Below, in pieces: positions 55,001 to 59,000 of a DNA stretch of 59,000 nt; within the stretch, counting starts at the first letter, position 1, and the number at the start of each line of letters is the position of its first letter. The notes under the pieces are model-generated. The model did not search any database. It worked only from the letters and a program-made list of their open reading frames with translations, and was not told the DNA's origin. The position numbers and the translations under genes are program-made. The stretch is taken from assembly GCA_009760855.2 (NCBI GenBank), contig WPIO01000021.1:2766001-2825000 (forward strand), read 5' to 3'. Source of the stretch: Cristatella mucedo. Lineage: Eukaryota > Bryozoa > Phylactolaemata > Cristatellidae.

Positions 55001-56449
55001 CTATGTGATGACTGCGTATTGTTTCCGCTCGAACTGCGGTGCTGCTCGCCGAAAGCTGTGGGCGTCCCTTTCCGACGTGTCCGACATCGAAACTGCGGAA
55101 GCACCATCCTCGTCCAATTCTGCAACGTCTCGGAAAGCGTCTCGGCTGGGCTGCTGGTGATCCTTGACCCACTGCGAGACTCGGTCTTCTTGAGCAGCCG
55201 ACGGCTGGCTTAAGGCTGAGCTCGCGAGCAAGCTCGTGTACATCTCCAGGTTTCGAGACGTCAGCATCAGCGGCTGATCGTGGCCGCCGACGCTAAAGCT
55301 GCCTGCGCCGACGACGCCGCCGCTCAGTGCGCCGCCGCCACCGGCCAGTGTCGCGGAGGCGGCGTCTCTGTCTCCGCTGTGGGCATCTATGAAAGACACT
55401 TGCTTTCCCATGGCGGCTCGCCGTGCGGCGGCTGCCGCGCCAAAAGGTCCGTGCGCGGTCGAGTCCGCCACGTCCGCCGCCCTGCCCGGCGTTCCTTTAG
55501 CGGCGCTCGCCTTGGTAGCCGCGACAGCGGAACCGACCAGGTTGCTGGCGCCGACGAGGTTGCCGTTGGCCGCACCTTGGTTTCGCCACTGCGCGGGAGC
55601 AGCGGGTGGTTTCTTCATTATGCCCGCTGGCTTTTCGTCGCCATGTTGACCGCGATGCTGGTGGCTGTCAATCTCCGACAGTATCTGTCTCATTTTGGAT
55701 GCCGATGGAAACTGCGCTACAGCAATGCCCCTGGCGGCGTCTTCTTCGAGCTGATCGGCCGATGCTCTCGGAGAAGCCTTGTACAGATCGCTGTTGCTGT
55801 TACTGTTGTTGTTGTTGCCATCGGCTGAGATGACGCTGCCCGAGGGCCCGGCCAGTCCTTTGACGTTGTCGGCCGACCTCGCCGACGACCCTGATCCCGA
55901 GGCGGCAGACAGTCGGCGCGTATTTTTCAACAAGGCGGACAAGTGTTGAGGTGCCGCCAAATCTTGCCGAGTCGATATCGCCTGATGCTGCGACGCTCCC
56001 GAAGCGAACGAAGCAGTGTTCACGCCAGTCACGATGCCGCCTGTGGTAGCCGGTCTGTCGTCGTCTCGTGAAGAAGCCGGCAGGTGAGTGTCTGCACCAG
56101 CAGACGACAGGGCGCCGGCTCGACGCTGAGGCTCGTCGCCGATAGCCGAGGACCTCAGGTCTTCGTTGGTGACGACGACCCTATCGCCTCGAAGCGTACG
56201 GCCTGCCCGAGTTGGAAAAGCCGCGTCGGCAGTGGCCACTCTTGGCGACCCAGCGTGAGCCGGGCCTGCTCGGTGCTGCCGCTTCAGCATGTCGGGCACT
56301 ACGCCGAGTCGAGCCGTCACCGCCGCCGCCGCCGCGCCGCCGCCGTCGTCGACGACGAAGTCCAGCGTGGAGCGCAGGGCCAGCAGACAGGCATCGGTTC
56401 GGCGCAGCTGCCGTTTCTGCAGTTCGCGGTAGGCCTTAGCTTTGTTCAT
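55001..56449 (-). CDS. Hypothetical low-complexity protein, 482 aa
   Basis: A single open frame of 483 codons on the minus strand in moderate GC. The ATG at 56449 has A at -3 (TACAATGA). Residues 1-35 form a basic helix (MNKAKAYRELQKRQLRRTDA then LLALRSTLDFVV). The remainder is Ala/Ser/Gly-rich and probably disordered, with Ala5 (39-43), an Asn/Ser run NNNNSNSNS (212-220), a GIMKKPPAAPAQW patch, a Gly-rich stretch, and a more ordered C-terminal region: LTSRNLEMYTSLLASSAL, EDRVSQWVKDHQQPS, an acidic VAELDEDG and the end FERKQYAVIT. The frame stays open upstream of this ATG, so the N-terminus could be an internal exon. No family recognised. Mixed composition, and only this frame being open this long, favour a real gene over chance. 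Confidence 0.6.
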   Translation of the reverse strand: MNKAKAYRELQKRQLRRTDACLLALRSTLDFVVDDGGGAAAAAVTARLGVVPDMLKRQHRAGPAHAGSPRVATADAAFPTRAGRTLRGDRVVVTNEDLRSSAIGDEPQRRAGALSSAGADTHLPASSRDDDRPATTGGIVTGVNTASFASGASQHQAISTRQDLAAPQHLSALLKNTRRLSAASGSGSSARSADNVKGLAGPSGSVISADGNNNNSNSNSDLYKASPRASADQLEEDAARGIAVAQFPSASKMRQILSEIDSHQHRGQHGDEKPAGIMKKPPAAPAQWRNQGAANGNLVGASNLVGSAVAATKASAAKGTPGRAADVADSTAHGPFGAAAAARRAAMGKQVSFIDAHSGDRDAASATLAGGGGALSGGVVGAGSFSVGGHDQPLMLTSRNLEMYTSLLASSALSQPSAAQEDRVSQWVKDHQQPSRDAFRDVAELDEDGASAVSMSDTSERDAHSFRRAAPQFERKQYAVIT

Positions 56450-57989
56450 TGTACGTCGGAAGTACTGGCGCGATGCTTTCAACTGCTGGCCAGCCGCTAG
56501 GAAAAAGAATGCGGCGTCGGCGTAGCGAGCGGGAGCTAGCAACAATGTTTTCTTTGTAGCAGAAGGCTGGCCACCGTAAAGCTTCGCATGGCCAGCTCGC
56601 AGCTACAGCCACCTTAAGCAGTGGGTGTCGAAGGAAGAAAACCTTCTGCCGGTTGGTGATTGTGTATGACCAGAGCGAGCCAGGCAAAGAACAACCGATG
56701 GCTATTGTTTCGAGTAAAACAATGGCGGCGAAGGGCAGCATCGAGAGAGAGAGAGCCGCCGTTACGCTACGGAACCGCTAAATTAGCTAGGACGTGGCTA
56801 GTCGGTGCAGTGGCTGCAGCAGTGTGCACCGGGCTACCCGATAGCATCGTCGAGCTTGTGACTAACTCCGAGCCGCCGACGCTTGTGCTATATGTTGGGT
56901 GAACTAATCTAACTTTTTTTCAGGTTGACGCATTTTGGCTCGGCGTTTAGGGGGGGAGAAAGCAGTCCTTATCAGCAAGAGCGAACGAACTTGGCTAGCT
57001 AGGCAAGCGGCAGCGCTACCTCAATGGTCGGTCTCTCTCTCCCTCTCTCTTTCTCTAGGCTTTCTAATGTGAGTGATAGCTCTGGAACGAGAGATTTATG
57101 CGGCTTCCTGTGTCGAACTACGGGAACCATTCAAATGATTGCGTCCCATTCGAGGTTGAAGAGGTAGGCAGTGAGATGCTGGGAATTGCCTAAACAAGTT
57201 ACAGCGAGCAAGCGTTACGTTACTAGGTCAACTGCCTACTTAGTTTGATCAGCTGAATTTGGTTGCAGACAAGCGCGTCGAAAAGCTTATACGCAAGCAG
57301 GGGGCTTCTAGAGCTTTCTAGTGCAGAGAACATGACCGAGGTAAGACTACCGAGTTTTCGCTCCCACATGTTTTCAGGGATAGTAGGAAGAAAGACTCGA
57401 TCAATAAAAGCTCTTTATTTCTTGGCTCGGGATAGGAGTAGAAGCACCAGCACAATCGTGTCTGGTGAAACTAATGCAAAAAACAAAACTTAGGGTATAT
57501 CCATATATATTTTACCGTACGGTGAGAAGTACCTAATATGAGCTAATGGATAGTGGCTTAAACTTATTTCCGAATCTCTGAGATGGAAATAACTGCTGAA
57601 CCACCGCTATGATTCAGAGTCGGGAAATTAACACATTCCCAGCAAAGATTATCCTTCTTACTTATTCCTTCCTGCCGCTCTTCTTAACGGCTTTTCCAGC
57701 CGTTAGATTCCTAGTAATTATAACTCATGAAAAGGTAAAAGGTCGGTTTAATGAGTGTTCAACTCTTTATTGAAGACGCATGACAATTTGGTCTTAGTCA
57801 TCCGACAAAATCACCGGAGGATAGTTCATTCTCTGTCCCCGTCCGTAATTTGTTCTGGTGTGCACGGCTCAGTACACTCCAGCTACTCCTTGAGGATAAA
57901 AGCTGGGCCAAGTGCTGGCCGGCTCAGAGCTAAGTAGAAAGTTCAACCAACAATTGATTGAGCACCAACGGAAATGGAATGTTCGACAG
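56450..57989. other. Upstream of the 482-aa frame, no gene confirmed
   Basis: Contains (GA)n at 56741-56755 and a long pyrimidine tract with AG (TCTCTCTTTCTCTAG, ending 57058) that resembles a + strand splice acceptor, but no convincing exon follows. Could hold the promoter of the minus-strand gene. Confidence 0.4.
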
Positions 57990-58546
57990 TGATGGCTTTT
58001 TGGCCGAGACCAACTGGCACAAAATTTGGATGCAGGTTATTAGTTAGTGCAACAGTACGTAGGTCCGTTCATTCTTTGGCTCCAACCTACCTATCAGATC
58101 TACTCTTCCACCAAGCTAAGAATCGTACCACCCGCTTTTTGGAATCTAACTGTTTACCTATACCTCGTAAAAACCTAAAATCCTCTGGAGACCGTGCCTT
58201 TAGTTCGTATGCTCCCAAAGCCTGGAACTCACTCCCGACTTGCGTCACATCTCCTGGCTTGATCGCGTTTAAAAAGAAACTACAAACGTTCCTTCTTTAT
58301 CACAGCATTTAGCGGGTCCCTATGATTCCTCCTTTGTGTGCTTATGCGTGCTGACACTGTGCATGCTACCACTAACCATACTTGCATGCTGATCTCGTGC
58401 GTGTCATCCCTAACCATGTTTTTCTTGTTGTTTATCGAGCATGCCACCACTAACCGTTCGATCTGTGCTTCCTTTGAAGCAATTTTAAAGCCCATAGAAA
58501 GCGATCGAGGGTGCTTTATCAATTGCATTATTATTATTATTATTAT
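57990..58546 (+). mobile_element. LINE 3' portion at right end
   Basis: The frame 57974-58312 has ATVRRSVHSLAPTYLSDLLF, then SSYAPKAWNSLPTCV, clear ORF2 C-terminus. The 3' UTR with ACTGTGCATGCTACCACTAAC follows, and a TTA tail at 58526-58546. Its 3' module is slightly shortened. Confidence 0.82.
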
Positions 58547-59000
58547 TCTCTGACTGTCGAGGTGGGACCGGTTTATGGCCAGTTGACAGTTATGGCCTTG
58601 TTTAAATAGTGGTATGGCCGGTTTATTGGCCATTTCATGCTCTTGCTGACCGTCTTGTGAAGGTTCATGGCGCATTGAAATTGATGGCTCTGGTGATCAT
58701 GGTGTGGTTTATGGCCTGTTGGTGAATGTTTATGGCCGGGGGGGGGGGGTCAATGTAGCAAGGGGGCGGGAAGCGAGAACCGGCAGAGCTTTAGAGTTCA
58801 GTAATGCTGATTCTGGCGGCTGGCGCTGTTGGGAGAAATACATCTTTGTGGTGTCCTCGTATGGACGCGTTAATTTTGCAATTGCAATGTCGCTGAGAAC
58901 GTGCTACACAGGGCACATAATCCATCAACACACACAGGGTTCATTATTCATTACCTGATCGGCATGCAATTCTTGAGGCTCACTCTGCTTTCCTTTTTCT
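58547..59000. other. Right end, no gene
   Basis: Repeated TTTATGGCC-type motifs (58570-58735) and a poly-G run at 58739-58749; nothing else recognised. Confidence 0.4.

Overview
The window is nuclear DNA from an animal, most likely an invertebrate bilaterian. It has a multi-exon gene with GT-AG introns of 0.1 to 9 kb, two identical nuclear-type tRNA-Leu genes, and a dense load of non-LTR retrotransposon and tRNA-derived SINE copies with (ATT)n-type tails. I see no operons, CRISPR arrays, phage or bacterial genes. I cannot place the phylum from sequence alone.

The clearest protein gene is on the + strand from 4514 to 26856. Eight exons with matching splice phases join into one 386-residue reading frame that I recognise as POLR3D (RPC4/Rpc53), a subunit of RNA polymerase III. 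A 118-bp piece of its first coding exon occurs again 1.5 kb upstream at 3025-3142 with a single, synonymous difference. Its introns are filled with CR1/L2-like LINE fragments (notably 13946-18188) and SINEs, and one LINE tail runs almost to the splice acceptor of exon 6.

From 27 to 35 kb the sequence is intergenic, with a LINE endonuclease-domain relic (31425-32155) and a nested LINE insertion (32655-33890). From about 34.9 to 38.3 kb lies a very GC-rich, CpG-dense block with (GGC)n, an 18-bp-type Ala/Pro repeat and a 20-bp tandem array carrying NotI sites. It contains one plausible minus-strand gene (35515-36066). From 39.9 to 52.3 kb the window is again mostly LINE/SINE relics, plus a 203-bp duplicated block and a 538-bp palindrome made by two convergent tRNA-Leu(UAG) genes. 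From 52.5 to 57 kb GC rises again, with a long minus-strand orphan reading frame (55001-56449, 482 aa). The right end carries another LINE 3' end.

The LINE copies belong to a CR1/L2-like group: FYADD reverse transcriptase box, conserved 3' end with a stem formed around the CTCTGAGGGCGC motif, and TTA/ATT tail. One tRNA-headed SINE family here (SINE-A) ends in the same 3' module as the LINE, and a second family (SINE-B) has a different body and an ATTT-type tail. The sharing implies LINE-dependent SINE mobilisation. I found no convincing wholly new system. The most notable items are the tRNA palindrome, the exon-1 duplication, the SINE-LINE shared tail, the LINE tail at a splice site and the unrecognised 482-aa protein.
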